Assembly (NCBI RefSeq): GCF_006159205.1
Contig: NZ_CP040812.1
Location: 2,356,001-2,420,000 of the forward strand
DNA from: Antarcticibacterium flavum
GTDB lineage: Bacteria > Bacteroidota > Bacteroidia > Flavobacteriales > Flavobacteriaceae
DNA: 64,000 nt
Reading direction: 5' to 3'
How positions within the stretch are numbered: the first letter of the stretch is position 1; every line of letters begins with the position of its first letter. Below, in pieces: positions 18,401-26,459 of this stretch. The notes beneath the pieces are model-generated. The model was not told where the DNA came from and made no database searches. It saw only the letters and a program-made list of their open reading frames with translations. The position numbers were made by a program, and so were the translations under genes.

Positions 18401-18571
18401 GGTTTTCATTTCAGCAACAGCTTTGTTGGTGAAGGTGATCGCCAGGATATTCCGGTATGCATCCTGCTGGCTGCTGCGCAACAGTAAAAGCAGGTAATCC
18501 CTCACCAGGGTGTATGTCTTTCCAGACCCGGCTGAAGCGTTATATATTCTGAATAAATTTGGTGTTTGCAA
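15443..18571 (-). CDS. UvrD/AddA-like helicase-nuclease
   Basis: This 1042-residue protein is a superfamily 1A helicase with a C-terminal nuclease. Visible motifs are Walker A (NASAGSGKTYTLV, residues 10-22), a UvrD-type DEFQDTSQMQW Walker B, GDAKQSIYRFRGG, IMTIHKSKGLEFPVV, VAFTRASRHLYI, and a terminal RecB-type nuclease signature RPDRLNFEGNRVTILDYKTG. It most likely forms an AddAB-type complex with the AddB-like protein at 9722, unwinding and trimming DNA ends for recombination. It is about 180 residues shorter than Bacillus AddA (family recall) but retains both activities by motif. It heads the kbl-ompA stretch. Confidence 0.85.
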   Translation of the reverse strand: MQTPNLFRIYNASAGSGKTYTLVRDYLLLLLRSSQQDAYRNILAITFTNKAVAEMKTRVIAALYALSRDTCQPSYQNLLDDLVKETGQTDKEISVKAGKILKSILHNYASFDISTIDRFTHKIIRTFAKDLGIPVNFEVEMNTQQILQEAVDRVINRAGEDRELTRVLVNFTLTKTDEDKSWDITKDLNKFAKILLNEGNQKHLKFLKEKSLEDYRKFSDRVKSLIKTSEENIATIANHFFTIVEEGNLSKKDFKGGYVFSYFSKLKSGDYKVNFTANWQENIATDRLYAASVPQDKKDILDDRQQEIALLFDSSKTAIIRREYLRELFFTITPLSLLSEIASEMEHIKRERSLVLISDFNPTIAAQVKDQPAPFIYERLGERYRNYFIDEFQDTSQMQWTNITPLIDHALSAFSGNSEPACLTLVGDAKQSIYRFRGGKAEQFIDLYGDSNPFNVEKEVTNLPYNYRSSREIVEFNNSFFSFLAEKFEKQDYRELFKASGQKAKKENPGYVQIDFLETENSEQEKEMQPERVFEIIQELEEKKVPKSDICILTRTRNQSFTIANFLSEKGLTIVSSESLLVSNSPEVIFINTLLEFSLNPEDKQLKWKVLKFLVEKLDVDDGHRLISTSLELDETEFFNWLEDYDLYFNLSQIRELSIFEAAEYILRSFSLVEGSNAYIQFYLDFVFEKTTGSPVSITQFLEYWEQERERLSISVPKTGNAIQIMTIHKSKGLEFPVVIYPFANTKIRDISKESLWLPLPEDLAEIPFSYFKASSKMLNWGEFEENAYQELVSQTEFDAINILYVAFTRASRHLYIISSLDLKKGQEYEDRVSGLLIGYLKSRGLWTDSSSYYFGSTEYKVAEIEIIDAVNPKTYISSSTQNEVVRIVTHTGSMWGSNRETAVNTGNLVHNILSETDTTKDIGPAMEKFLKKEEKDPATQTQMKELLSQVVTHPQLATYFREDAIVKRERDIISPGGEVLRPDRLNFEGNRVTILDYKTGKLQPQHREQMQQYAGTLESMGYEVEKKILIYINEEVSLSIV

Positions 18572-18697
18572 ATTATTGGAATGGTTTAGATTGAAGGAAA
18601 ATCCATGATAGTTCTAAATATCAAAATTAAAGCAAAGAAAAAGCAATCTTTAAGGTTTTTATAACAGTTTAATATTTTTAATAATAGGCTTAATGCC

Positions 18698-18705
18698 TAA
18701 TTTTG
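18698..18705 (+). promoter_or_regulatory. -7 promoter element for superoxide dismutase
   Basis: TAATTTTG matches the Bacteroidetes -7 consensus 38 bases before the ATG at 18743. A -33 TTTG is not evident. Confidence 0.45.
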
Positions 18706-18742
18706 AAACAATGATCATATTATAACTAAAAAATTAATAATT

Positions 18743-19351
18743 ATGGCTTTTGAATTACCAAAACTAAAATATGCGTTTGACGCATTGGAACCACATATTG
18801 ATGCAAAGACCATGGAAGTTCACCATGATAAACATCACGCCGGGTACACCTCAAAGTTGAATGCTGCCATTGAAGGAACAGATAACGAAGGGAAGACAAT
18901 AGAAAACATTCTTAAAAATTTAGATAAATCAAATTCTGCCGTTCGTAATAATGGCGGGGGATACTATAATCATAACTTGTTCTGGGAGATCATGTCTCCA
19001 GATGGAGGTGGCAAGCCAGAAGGTGAATTGGCCCAGGCAATAGATTCAGCTTTTGGATCTTTCGAGGCTTTTAAAGATGAATTTTCAAATGCAGCAGCCA
19101 CTCAATTTGGATCTGGCTGGGCATGGTTATGTGTTCATGAAGGTGGTAAGGTGGAGATTTGTTCTACTCCCAACCAGGATAATCCTTTAATGCCAGGAGT
19201 TGGATGTGGAGGTACTCCTATCCTTGGACTGGATGTATGGGAACATGCCTACTACTTAAAATACCAAAACAAAAGACCTGAATATATTGATGCCTTTTTT
19301 AACGTGATCAACTGGAAAGAAGTTTCTACACGCTATGCACAGGCGAAATAG
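18743..19351 (+). CDS. sodA: superoxide dismutase, Mn-type signature
   Basis: This 202-residue Fe/Mn superoxide dismutase has the metal ligands in the N-terminal HHDKHH-type helix ([10 protein letters not shown]), in NHNLFW, and in the [11 protein letters not shown] signature. Glycine in the NNGGGYYNH segment and glutamine in TPNQDNPLM are the pair that marks manganese-type rather than iron-type enzymes, so Mn use is favoured (inference from family signatures). It dismutates superoxide to oxygen and peroxide in the cytosol. There is no signal peptide. It is monocistronic, with its own promoter box and terminator. Confidence 0.95.
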   Translation: MAFELPKLKYAFDALEPHIDAKTMEVHHDKHHAGYTSKLNAAIEGTDNEGKTIENILKNLDKSNSAVRNNGGGYYNHNLFWEIMSPDGGGKPEGELAQAIDSAFGSFEAFKDEFSNAAATQFGSGWAWLCVHEGGKVEICSTPNQDNPLMPGVGCGGTPILGLDVWEHAYYLKYQNKRPEYIDAFFNVINWKEVSTRYAQAK

Positions 19352-19370
19352 ATTATTATTTTGAAAAAGG

Positions 19371-19404
19371 AAAAAAGGTTGCCTGGAGAGGCAGCCTTTT
19401 TTTA
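19371..19404 (+). terminator. terminator of the sod gene
   Basis: AAAGGTTGCCT, loop GGAG, AGGCAGCCTTTTTTT: a 9-bp GC-rich stem with one G-U pair and a T tail, about 20 bases after the sod stop. Confidence 0.85.
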
Positions 19405-19595
19405 TGGTATAAACTTAGTCACCATTAAACGTTATAAGTAGTTCTACCTAAATGAAAAACATGCAAATGGAAAAATTTACCAACATTTCGCTCAAATTTC
19501 ATCTGCCAAGGATATTCAGAAATTTTTTCGAAGGTTGACTTCCCTGTCTAAATAGTGGTTTCCAATCTTTTTACGAAGTAAAATTAGAGTTTTTT

Positions 19596-19695
19596 ATCTC
19601 TTCTCTCTTCTCTCTTCTCTCTTCTCTCTTCTTGTCTCTTGGTTCTTGCCTCTTGGTTCTTGCCTCCTGGTTCTTGTTTCTTGCCTCTTGTTTCT
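19596..19695 (-). repeat. heptanucleotide tandem array, about fourteen units
   Basis: On the minus strand the 100 bases read as 7-base units: AGAAACA, AGAGGCA, AGAAACA, AGAACCA, GGAGGCA, AGAACCA, AGAGGCA, AGAACCA, AGAGACA, then four AGAAGAG units and a decayed one. The consensus AGAANCA is the same as in the array at 7911-7980. Seven is not a multiple of three, so a coding role is unlikely. Confidence 0.85.
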
Positions 19696-19720
19696 AAAAA
19701 ACATTTCACGACAAGACATA

Positions 19721-19757
19721 AAAAAAGGCGGATGTAAGAATCCACCTTTTTTTGCCC
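19721..19757 (-). terminator. probable terminator downstream of purF
   Basis: GGTGGAT and ATCCGCC on the minus strand pair (one G-U) around a 6-base loop, with A and T runs on either side. It lies about 150 bases after the purF stop. Confidence 0.55.
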
Positions 19758-19907
19758 CAAATCTACCATGAACTTAACCTACTTATGCTATGGCTTTGCT
19801 AATATACAGCTTTAGGTAGGCTGCACAAACACTTTTAGACCAAGTACCCGGAAATTAGTTGAAATGCAGTTTTTTACAAATTAAAATTTTCTTTTGTAAG
19901 AAGCCGA

Positions 19908-21806
19908 CTAATAAGCACGGTCTTTATTTCCTTCATAGAAGTTTATAAAAGCCCTGTTAACCACCCTGTTACCTCCAAAAGTTGGATAGTCCCCGGTAAA
20001 ATACCAGTCACCCAGATTCTTTGGACAGGCCTTATGAAGGTTATCTACTGTTTGATAGATGATCTTTACCTTGGTCTTTACCTCCGGCTCGCTTAGGAGC
20101 TCAGAAATTTTATCAGATATCTGCTGGTCTGTAAATGGTTCATAGATCTCCTTTACGAAATTTTGAACATCTACATCATCCAGGTCTACCTGTTTTTTGC
20201 ATTTCTCATATACTTCATCTACGATATGATATTGGTTGTTGTCTTTAAGAAGCTCTAATGTGGCTCTAAAAGCTACCAGGTCTTCCAGCCTTGCCATATC
20301 TATCCCATAACAATCAGGAAATCTAATTTGCGGGGCAGAGGAAACAACCACCAGCTGTTTTGGATTTAACCTGTCCAGCATTTTAATGATACTCTTTTTA
20401 AGAGTGGTTCCTCGTACAATACTATCGTCTATGATAACCAGATTGTCTGTTTGTTTAACCACCCCGTAAGTGACATCATACACGTGAGCTACCAGGTCAT
20501 CCCTGCTGCTGTCTTCGGTAATAAAGGTCCTTAACTTAACATCCTTGATCGCGATTTTCTCTGTACGGAGTTTGTATTCCAATATCTCCTGCAGGCGGGC
20601 ATCTGTTAGAGTTTCCTTTTCTGCCAGGATAGTCTGGTTCTTCTGCCTGTTAAGCTCGTCCTGTGCAGCCTCTACCATTCCATAAAAGGAAGTTTCAGCA
20701 GTATTAGGTATATAGGAAAATACGGTATTAATGGTGTCGTGATCAATAGATTTAAGCACCTCTGGCATGAGAAGCCGACCAAGCATCTTCCTTTCCTTAT
20801 AGATCTCGGCATCACTTCCTCGCGAGAAATAGATTCTTTCAAAGGAGCAGGCTTTACGCTCCAGTGGCTCCAGGATTTGTTTTATTGCAACCTCCCCGCT
20901 TTTTTTGGTAATAATAGCGTGGCCGGGAGGAAGTTCCTGTACATCCTCAAAGTTTACATTAAACACGGTTTGTATTACAGGTCTTTCCGAAGCTACCACG
21001 ACAACCTCATCATCCTTATAATAATATGCTGGCCTAATCCCTGCGGGATCTCTAAGTACAAAGGAGTCGCCGTGGCCCAGCAAACCGGCCATAGCATATC
21101 CGCCGTCCCAATTCTTGGCACTTTTGCGTAAAATTTTGGCAACATTAAGCCGTTCTGCGATCACAGGCGAAGCTTCTACTTTGGTAAAACCTTCTTTTTT
21201 TAATTTTTTATAAAGTTTCCTAACCTCGTCATCAAGGAAATGTCCAATCTTCTCCATCACGGTAACAGTATCTGCCCGCTCTTTAGGGTGCTGTCCCAGT
21301 TCTACCAAATTATTGAATAGCTGGAATACATTGGTCATATTGAAATTTCCTGCAACAATAAGATTCCTGTGCATCCAGTTATTTTGCCGCAGGAAGGGGT
21401 GCACGCTTTCAATACTGTTCTTTCCAAATGTTCCATAGCGCACGTGACCAAGGAATAGCTCTCCAATATATGGGATGTGCTTTTTTTGAAGTGCAACATC
21501 ATTGGCATATTCAGGATTTTCTGTGATCTCCTGGTTTATACGCTCGTTAATTTGGTTGAAGATATCTTGTATGGGTTGTGCTGCATTTGACCTTAAGCGG
21601 CTAATGTAACGATCTCCAGGGGCAGTATTGAGCTTAATACTCGCAAATCCCGCTCCATCCTGTCCGCGGTTATGCTGCTTTTCCATTAGGAGGTACATTT
21701 TATTTACCCCATAGAAGGCAGTACCATATTTTTCCTTGTAATATTCCAGCGGTTTAAGAAGCCGGATGAGTGCAATCCCGCACTCGTGTTTTAAAGCGTC
21801 ACTCAT
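19908..21806 (-). CDS. purF: amidophosphoribosyltransferase, long Bacteroidetes-type
   Basis: This 632-residue protein combines an N-terminal Ntn glutamine amidohydrolase domain (catalytic Cys9 in KHECGIALI; NRGQDGAGFAS; GHVRYGTFG) with a phosphoribosyltransferase domain bearing the PRPP loop VIIDDSIVRGTTLKKS near residue 455. It catalyses the first committed step of purine synthesis, making phosphoribosylamine from PRPP and glutamine. It is about 130 residues longer than the E. coli enzyme, with inserts in both domains. An eight-residue leader precedes the cysteine and would need to be cleaved for activity. purN is nearby at 23360. Confidence 0.88.
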   Translation of the reverse strand: MSDALKHECGIALIRLLKPLEYYKEKYGTAFYGVNKMYLLMEKQHNRGQDGAGFASIKLNTAPGDRYISRLRSNAAQPIQDIFNQINERINQEITENPEYANDVALQKKHIPYIGELFLGHVRYGTFGKNSIESVHPFLRQNNWMHRNLIVAGNFNMTNVFQLFNNLVELGQHPKERADTVTVMEKIGHFLDDEVRKLYKKLKKEGFTKVEASPVIAERLNVAKILRKSAKNWDGGYAMAGLLGHGDSFVLRDPAGIRPAYYYKDDEVVVVASERPVIQTVFNVNFEDVQELPPGHAIITKKSGEVAIKQILEPLERKACSFERIYFSRGSDAEIYKERKMLGRLLMPEVLKSIDHDTINTVFSYIPNTAETSFYGMVEAAQDELNRQKNQTILAEKETLTDARLQEILEYKLRTEKIAIKDVKLRTFITEDSSRDDLVAHVYDVTYGVVKQTDNLVIIDDSIVRGTTLKKSIIKMLDRLNPKQLVVVSSAPQIRFPDCYGIDMARLEDLVAFRATLELLKDNNQYHIVDEVYEKCKKQVDLDDVDVQNFVKEIYEPFTDQQISDKISELLSEPEVKTKVKIIYQTVDNLHKACPKNLGDWYFTGDYPTFGGNRVVNRAFINFYEGNKDRAY

Positions 21807-21851
21807 ATATTGGTTTATTTCGGCTTTAGGTATTTTAAGGTTTCTTAGTCA

Positions 21852-21878
21852 CAAAAAAAGCCCTGAAATTACAGGGCT
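21852..21878 (-). terminator. terminator overlapping the PfkB-kinase stop codon
   Basis: On the minus strand AGCCCTG (21878-21872), loop TAATTT, CAGGGCT and a run of T form a terminator. The loop contains the TAA stop codon, so the last two codons of the gene form the left arm. Confidence 0.85.
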
Positions 21879-22807
21879 CTATTAGGAGAAAGTTTTATAT
21901 CGAATTGTGTAAGACTTTTAAATTCCTGCATGCGCGAGTCTATTTCATCAAGATCCAGCTTTTCCATTCTCTCTGTGCCAAATTTTTCGACACAAAAAGA
22001 GGCAAGACCTGAACCGTAGATCACAGCATTCTTCATATTTTCAAAAGAGATATCTTCTGTTTGTGCAAGGTAACCTACAAAACCTCCTGCGAAGGTGTCT
22101 CCTGCTCCCGTTGGGTCAAATACATCTTCCAGTGGCAGCGCCGGGGCAAAGAATACTTTTTCCTTATGGAACAACAAGGCGCCGTGCTCCCCTTTTTTAA
22201 TGACCACGTATTTAGGGCCCAATTCCTCGATTTTTCTGGCAGCTCTTACCAGGGAATGTTCCCCGGTTAGCTGTCTCGCTTCTTCATCATTTATAGTGAT
22301 CACATCTACTTTTGCGATGACTTTCATAAGGTCATCCCACGTATTGTCCATCCAAAAGTTCATAGTGTCCAGGACAACTAATTTTGGGTTTTCTACCTGT
22401 TCCAGCACGCTTAATTGTACTAATGGGTGCAGGTTTCCAAGCATTACGATCTCGGCATCCTTATAACTCTCCGGAACTACAGGGTTAAAATCTGCAAGCA
22501 CATTTAATTGTGTTTCCAGGGTGTCCCTGGTATTAAGGTCATTATGGTATTTGCCGCTCCAAAAGAAGGTCTTTCCTCCTTTTACTATCTCAATTCCGTC
22601 TATATTAATACCATTGCCGGTAAGAAGGTCAAGATGCTCTTGTGGGAAATCTTCCCCTACTATAGAGACTATCGCATTGTCTATATTAAAACGGGAAGAT
22701 GACAGTCCAATATATGTTGCGGCACCACCCAGGATCTTATCGGTTTTACCAAAAGGGGTTTCAATTGCATCGAAGGCTACTGTGCCTACTATCAATAATT
22801 TACTCAT
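21869..22807 (-). CDS. PfkB/ribokinase family sugar or nucleoside kinase
   Basis: This 312-residue kinase shows the PfkB C-terminal signature DPTGAGDTFAGGFVGYLA, with the catalytic aspartate and anion hole near residue 230. The N-terminal GGAATYIGLSSSRF resembles the substrate-binding GG motif of the family. Relatives phosphorylate sugars, adenosine or inosine; the substrate here is not determinable. It follows directly after rnhA and precedes purF on the same strand, a context compatible with nucleoside salvage but not proof. Its stop lies inside its own terminator. Confidence 0.82.
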   Translation of the reverse strand: MSKLLIVGTVAFDAIETPFGKTDKILGGAATYIGLSSSRFNIDNAIVSIVGEDFPQEHLDLLTGNGINIDGIEIVKGGKTFFWSGKYHNDLNTRDTLETQLNVLADFNPVVPESYKDAEIVMLGNLHPLVQLSVLEQVENPKLVVLDTMNFWMDNTWDDLMKVIAKVDVITINDEEARQLTGEHSLVRAARKIEELGPKYVVIKKGEHGALLFHKEKVFFAPALPLEDVFDPTGAGDTFAGGFVGYLAQTEDISFENMKNAVIYGSGLASFCVEKFGTERMEKLDLDEIDSRMQEFKSLTQFDIKLSPNRAL

Positions 22808-22830
22808 AACAGGATTTCAATTTTGAGGTG

Positions 22831-22838
22831 CAAATATA
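22831..22838 (-). promoter_or_regulatory. -7 promoter element for the PfkB kinase
   Basis: The minus strand reads TATATTTG, a perfect TAnnTTTG match, 24 bases before the start at 22807. Confidence 0.45.
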
Positions 22839-22893
22839 CATGATGTTTTACAAGGAATAGGGGAAATCACAAACTTTAAGGAGAATGGGTTTA

Positions 22894-23367
22894 TTAATTT
22901 TGTTGCTCTTGAAAACCTTCGTCTATAAGTAGGCGTGGCTGTTTGGAAGCTGCGACTGCCAGGGTATCGCAGCGTTCATTTTGAGGATGATTATTATGTC
23001 CCCTTATCCATTTAAAATCGACCGTATGTTTCCTGTACTCGACCAGGAATTCCTTCCATAGGTCTGTGTTCTTGCGATCTTTAAAATTCTTTTTTTCCCA
23101 GCCAAAGATCCAGCCCTTGCTCACTGCGTCCACAACATATTTGGAATCTGTGAATACAACTGCCCTGGTTCCGGGATTTTTTAATTTCCGGAGGGCTTCT
23201 ATAACAGCTAGGAGTTCCATCCTGTTATTGGTGGTGTGTTTAAATCCTTTTGAAAATTCCTTTTTGTATGGTTTTCCAACCCATTCCATAACGATCCCAT
23301 AGCCGCCTGGCCCGGGATTGCCTCTTGCAGCCCCATCTGTATAAATATGTACCATAGGATCATTCAC
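22894..23367 (-). CDS. rnhA: ribonuclease HI
   Basis: This 157-residue protein matches bacterial RNase HI: YTDGAARGNPGPGGYG (first catalytic Asp), NNRMELLAVIEAL (Glu), VFTDSKYVVDAV (Asp), and HNNHPQNERCDTLA (final Asp). It cuts the RNA strand of RNA-DNA hybrids, removing primers and R-loops. The basic WIFGWEKKNFKDRKN segment is the substrate-handling region. Its start overlaps the end of purN by 8 bases, indicating translational coupling. Confidence 0.95.
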   Translation of the reverse strand: MNDPMVHIYTDGAARGNPGPGGYGIVMEWVGKPYKKEFSKGFKHTTNNRMELLAVIEALRKLKNPGTRAVVFTDSKYVVDAVSKGWIFGWEKKNFKDRKNTDLWKEFLVEYRKHTVDFKWIRGHNNHPQNERCDTLAVAASKQPRLLIDEGFQEQQN

Positions 23368-23944
23368 CTTTTTGCTGCTTGAGGAGATCTTCTATTACCA
23401 GCGGGAAATGTTCATATTCCAGCTCATGGATCTTCCCGGCCAGATGGGAGGCGGTCATATTGTCATCAACAGGAATAGTAGCCTGGAAAATTGTTTTGCC
23501 TTCATCATATTTTTCATTCACAAAATGAATGGTAATGCCTGTTTCTACCTCCTTCTGGTCAATTACTGCCTTATGTACAGCATCACCAAACATTCCCTTA
23601 CCACCAAATTTTGGCAAGAGGGCAGGGTGGAGGTTAATGACCCTGTTCGGAAATTTTTTGAGGATCTTGTTTGGGAAAAGCCATAGAAACCCTGCCAGAA
23701 CAATGAGATTTGGATTCAGGTCTTTTAGGACATTGAGCATCTCATTGGTCTCATAAAAGGATTCACGATCAAAATGAAGCGCTTTCACTCCCAGGTCGTG
23801 CGCTTTTTTGAGAACAGGGGCTTTTCTGTTATTGGAAAAAACGGCAATAACCTCTGCTGTTTGAGTGTTTTGGAAATATTTTATGATGTTTTCAGCATTG
23901 GTTCCGTTACCGGAGGCGAAGATCACAATTTTGGCTGGAGGCAT
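23360..23944 (-). CDS. purN: phosphoribosylglycinamide formyltransferase
   Basis: This 194-residue protein matches PurN: IFASGNGTNAENI near the N-terminus (phosphate loop), NLHPALLPKFGGKGMFG with the catalytic Asn and His near residues 105-115, and GITIHFVNEKYDEG containing the folate-site aspartate region. It transfers a formyl group from 10-formyl-THF to GAR in purine synthesis. It is divergent from acpP with a 161-base gap and overlaps rnhA downstream. The length is normal. Confidence 0.93.
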   Translation of the reverse strand: MPPAKIVIFASGNGTNAENIIKYFQNTQTAEVIAVFSNNRKAPVLKKAHDLGVKALHFDRESFYETNEMLNVLKDLNPNLIVLAGFLWLFPNKILKKFPNRVINLHPALLPKFGGKGMFGDAVHKAVIDQKEVETGITIHFVNEKYDEGKTIFQATIPVDDNMTASHLAGKIHELEYEHFPLVIEDLLKQQKGE

Positions 23945-24068
23945 AGAAAAGGGCGGTTCAAGGCGGAGTTAACAATAATTAAGACGTAAAAATAAAGGGT
24001 TTAAATGAAATTTACGTAAATTAGAACCACATTTTTAAACTAAAAACCGGTTTTAAAATAAAGTTTTT

Positions 24069-24076
24069 TATTTTTG
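24069..24076 (+). promoter_or_regulatory. -7 promoter element for the acpP operon
   Basis: TATTTTTG matches the Bacteroidetes -7 consensus 29 bases before the acpP ATG at 24106. The -33 region is AT-rich without a clear TTTG. Confidence 0.5.
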
Positions 24077-24105
24077 CCACCTAATCAAAATTAAAATAGA
24101 ATATT

Positions 24106-24339
24106 ATGTCAGACATTGCATCAAGAGTAAAAGCGATTATCGTTGACAAATTGGGAGTTGACGAGAATGAAGTTGTAAACGAAGCCAGCTTCACCAACGA
24201 CTTGGGCGCTGATTCATTAGACACTGTGGAATTAATCATGGAATTCGAGAAGGAATTTGATATCCAGATTCCAGACGACCAGGCAGAAAACATTGCTACA
24301 GTTGGTCAGGCAATTTCTTATATTGAAAACGCAAAATAA
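24106..24339 (+). CDS. acpP: acyl carrier protein
   Basis: This 77-residue acidic protein has the classical ACP core [17 protein letters not shown], with the serine that carries 4'-phosphopantetheine. It shuttles the growing acyl chain in fatty-acid synthesis in the cytosol. fabF begins 15 bases downstream and rnc follows, the common acpP-fabF-rnc arrangement. Length and charge are typical. Confidence 0.98.
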   Translation: MSDIASRVKAIIVDKLGVDENEVVNEASFTNDLGADSLDTVELIMEFEKEFDIQIPDDQAENIATVGQAISYIENAK

Positions 24340-24354
24340 AAAGAAAAGCATTTT

Positions 24355-25608
24355 ATGGAGTTAAAGCGAGTTGTAGTTACAGGCCTGGGAGCCTTGACAC
24401 CTATTGGGAACAATGTTGAAGAATATTGGGATGGATTGGTGGCCGGTAAAAGTGGTTGTGCTCCTATAACCTATTTCGATTCTGAAAAATTCAAAACTAA
24501 ATTCGCTTGTGAACTCAAAAACTTCGATGTTCTTGAATTTTTTGACCGCAAGGAGGCAAGGAAACTGGACAGGTTTGCCCAGTATGCCATAGTAGCTTCA
24601 GATGAGGCTATAAAAGACTCCGGTATAGATATGAATACCATCGATAAGTATCGTGTAGGTGTGATTTGGGGTGCGGGAATAGGAGGCCTGGAAACTTTTC
24701 AGGATGAAGTTACCAATTTTGCAAATGGTGACGGCACTCCCCGTTTCAATCCCTTTTTTATTCCAAAGATGATAGCAGATATTGCCCCGGGTAATATCTC
24801 TATTCGTCACGGTCTTATGGGTCCAAATTATACTACTGTTTCTGCTTGTGCATCAGCTGCAAACGCTATGATAGATGCTTTGAATTATATAAGGCTGGGT
24901 TACAGCGATATTATAATTTCAGGAGGATCTGAGGCTGCAGTGACCAAGGCCGGAATGGGCGGTTTCAACGCCATGCATGCCTTGTCTACCAGAAATGAAA
25001 GTCCTGAAACCGCTTCAAGACCTTTCGATGCTACCAGAGATGGATTTGTATTGGGAGAGGGAGCAGGGGCAATTGTCCTGGAAGAATATGAGCACGCAAA
25101 GGCTCGCGGAGCAAAAATATATGCTGAATTTATTGGCGGCGGGTTATCATCTGATGCATATCATATGACGGCTCCTCATCCCGAAGGAACCGGGGTTGTG
25201 GCAGTTATGAAAAACTGTTTGCAAAATGCCGGGATCAAACCTGAAGATGTAGATGCCATCAACACCCACGGTACCTCCACTCCTCTAGGGGATGTGGCAG
25301 AATTGAAGGCTATAAGCATTGTATTTGGAGAACATGCCAAAAATATTAATATCAATTCCACGAAATCCATGACTGGCCATTTACTTGGTGCAGCCGGTGC
25401 TGTTGAAGCTATCTCGGCTATTTTGTCAATGAAACATGGAATTGTACCTCCTACTATCAATCACGAACACAGGGATGAAAATATAGATCCTGAATTAAAT
25501 CTTACCCTTAATAAGGCGCAGGAGCGGGATGTGAACGTGGTGATGAGTAATACTTTTGGTTTTGGAGGACATAATGCATGTGTGCTTTTCAAAAAATTCA
25601 CTGAATAA
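24355..25608 (+). CDS. fabF: beta-ketoacyl-ACP synthase II
   Basis: This 417-residue thiolase-fold condensing enzyme has the Cys-His-His triad of KAS II: Cys in TVSACASAANAM (about residue 164), His in NTHGTSTPLGD (about 305), and His in TGHLLGAAGA (about 342). It extends acyl-ACP with malonyl-ACP. The N-terminus MELKRVVVTGLGALTPIGNN is standard. It sits between acpP and rnc with tight spacing (15 and 6 bases), so all three are one operon. Confidence 0.97.
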   Translation: MELKRVVVTGLGALTPIGNNVEEYWDGLVAGKSGCAPITYFDSEKFKTKFACELKNFDVLEFFDRKEARKLDRFAQYAIVASDEAIKDSGIDMNTIDKYRVGVIWGAGIGGLETFQDEVTNFANGDGTPRFNPFFIPKMIADIAPGNISIRHGLMGPNYTTVSACASAANAMIDALNYIRLGYSDIIISGGSEAAVTKAGMGGFNAMHALSTRNESPETASRPFDATRDGFVLGEGAGAIVLEEYEHAKARGAKIYAEFIGGGLSSDAYHMTAPHPEGTGVVAVMKNCLQNAGIKPEDVDAINTHGTSTPLGDVAELKAISIVFGEHAKNININSTKSMTGHLLGAAGAVEAISAILSMKHGIVPPTINHEHRDENIDPELNLTLNKAQERDVNVVMSNTFGFGGHNACVLFKKFTE

Positions 25609-25614
25609 TCGCAC

Positions 25615-26352
25615 ATGAGTGTTATTCGAAAAATATTAAATTCCCGCTCTTCTAAAGACGGGAATTTTTTTATTGCTATGCATAAGATCCTTGGATTTAA
25701 ACCAAAGGATGTTGCGCATTATCAAAAAGCCTTTACGCACCGGTCGCTCAACCAAAAGGATAAACAGGGGAATGCGGTTAATTTTGAAAGACTCGAATTC
25801 CTGGGTGACGCCATGCTTAGTGCAGTTATAGCCGGCTATTTGTTTAAAACAGTTCCCGGCGGCAATGAAGGTTATCTTACCAAGATGCGATCCAAGGTCG
25901 TAAGCCGTAAACACTTAAACGAGCTGGGAAAGGACCTGGACCTAATTGATTTTGTTCAAACAAATATTCCCAAAGACCAATTTGGCGCTAATATTCATGG
26001 GAATTTATTTGAAGCCCTTATTGGAGCCATCTATTGGGACCGCGGATATAAATACTGCAAGCGTTTTATTTATGAGAGGGTCATCAATCCATATGTAGAT
26101 ATCGAACAGCTGGAGGGAAGGGTTATAAGCTACAAAAGCCTTCTTATTGAGTGGTGTCAAAAAACAAAGAAGAATTTTAATTTCGAGATTTATGATGACA
26201 CCGGCAACGATGAGGTGAAACACTTTGCCGTAAAACTTAGAATTGAAGGAAGGGTCGTAGCCAAGGCCCGGGCTACCTCTAAAAAGAAGGCAGAGGAAAA
26301 AGCTTCAAAAAGAGCTTTTTATGCCCTTCAAAATCGAATAGAAGTAGAATAA
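25615..26352 (+). CDS. rnc: ribonuclease III
   Basis: This 245-residue protein has the RNase III signature ERLEFLGDAMLSAVIAGYLF (about residues 62-81), the second catalytic site in NLFEALIGAIYWDRGY, and a C-terminal double-stranded-RNA-binding domain (about residues 175-242) ending in KKKAEEKASKRAFYAL. It cleaves double-stranded RNA in rRNA and mRNA maturation. It follows fabF by 6 bases. A 20-residue N-terminal extension precedes the catalytic domain. Confidence 0.96.
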   Translation: MSVIRKILNSRSSKDGNFFIAMHKILGFKPKDVAHYQKAFTHRSLNQKDKQGNAVNFERLEFLGDAMLSAVIAGYLFKTVPGGNEGYLTKMRSKVVSRKHLNELGKDLDLIDFVQTNIPKDQFGANIHGNLFEALIGAIYWDRGYKYCKRFIYERVINPYVDIEQLEGRVISYKSLLIEWCQKTKKNFNFEIYDDTGNDEVKHFAVKLRIEGRVVAKARATSKKKAEEKASKRAFYALQNRIEVE

Positions 26353-26459
26353 TAAATCACGGAATACTATAACGTTTTCGTAGATATATCCTAAAAATAG
26401 CCCTAAAAATATCATAATTTGGCAATCTTATTTTATCTTTATCACTAAAGATTAGATGT

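Larger units (their letters stand above)
19405..19907. other. 0.5-kb intergenic region with heptanucleotide array
   Basis: No gene is seen between the sod terminator and the purF stop codon. The stretch holds AT-rich unique sequence (about 19405-19595), a 100-base heptanucleotide array (19596-19695), and a weak minus-strand terminator (19721-19757). Confidence 0.7.

Noticed and set aside
19584..19769. 61-codon minus-strand frame
   Set aside because: It reads through the heptanucleotide array and gives a low-complexity repeat peptide.
23945..24105. regulatory structure or riboswitch between purN and acpP
   Set aside because: Only an AT-rich stretch with one -7 box is seen; no paired elements were found.
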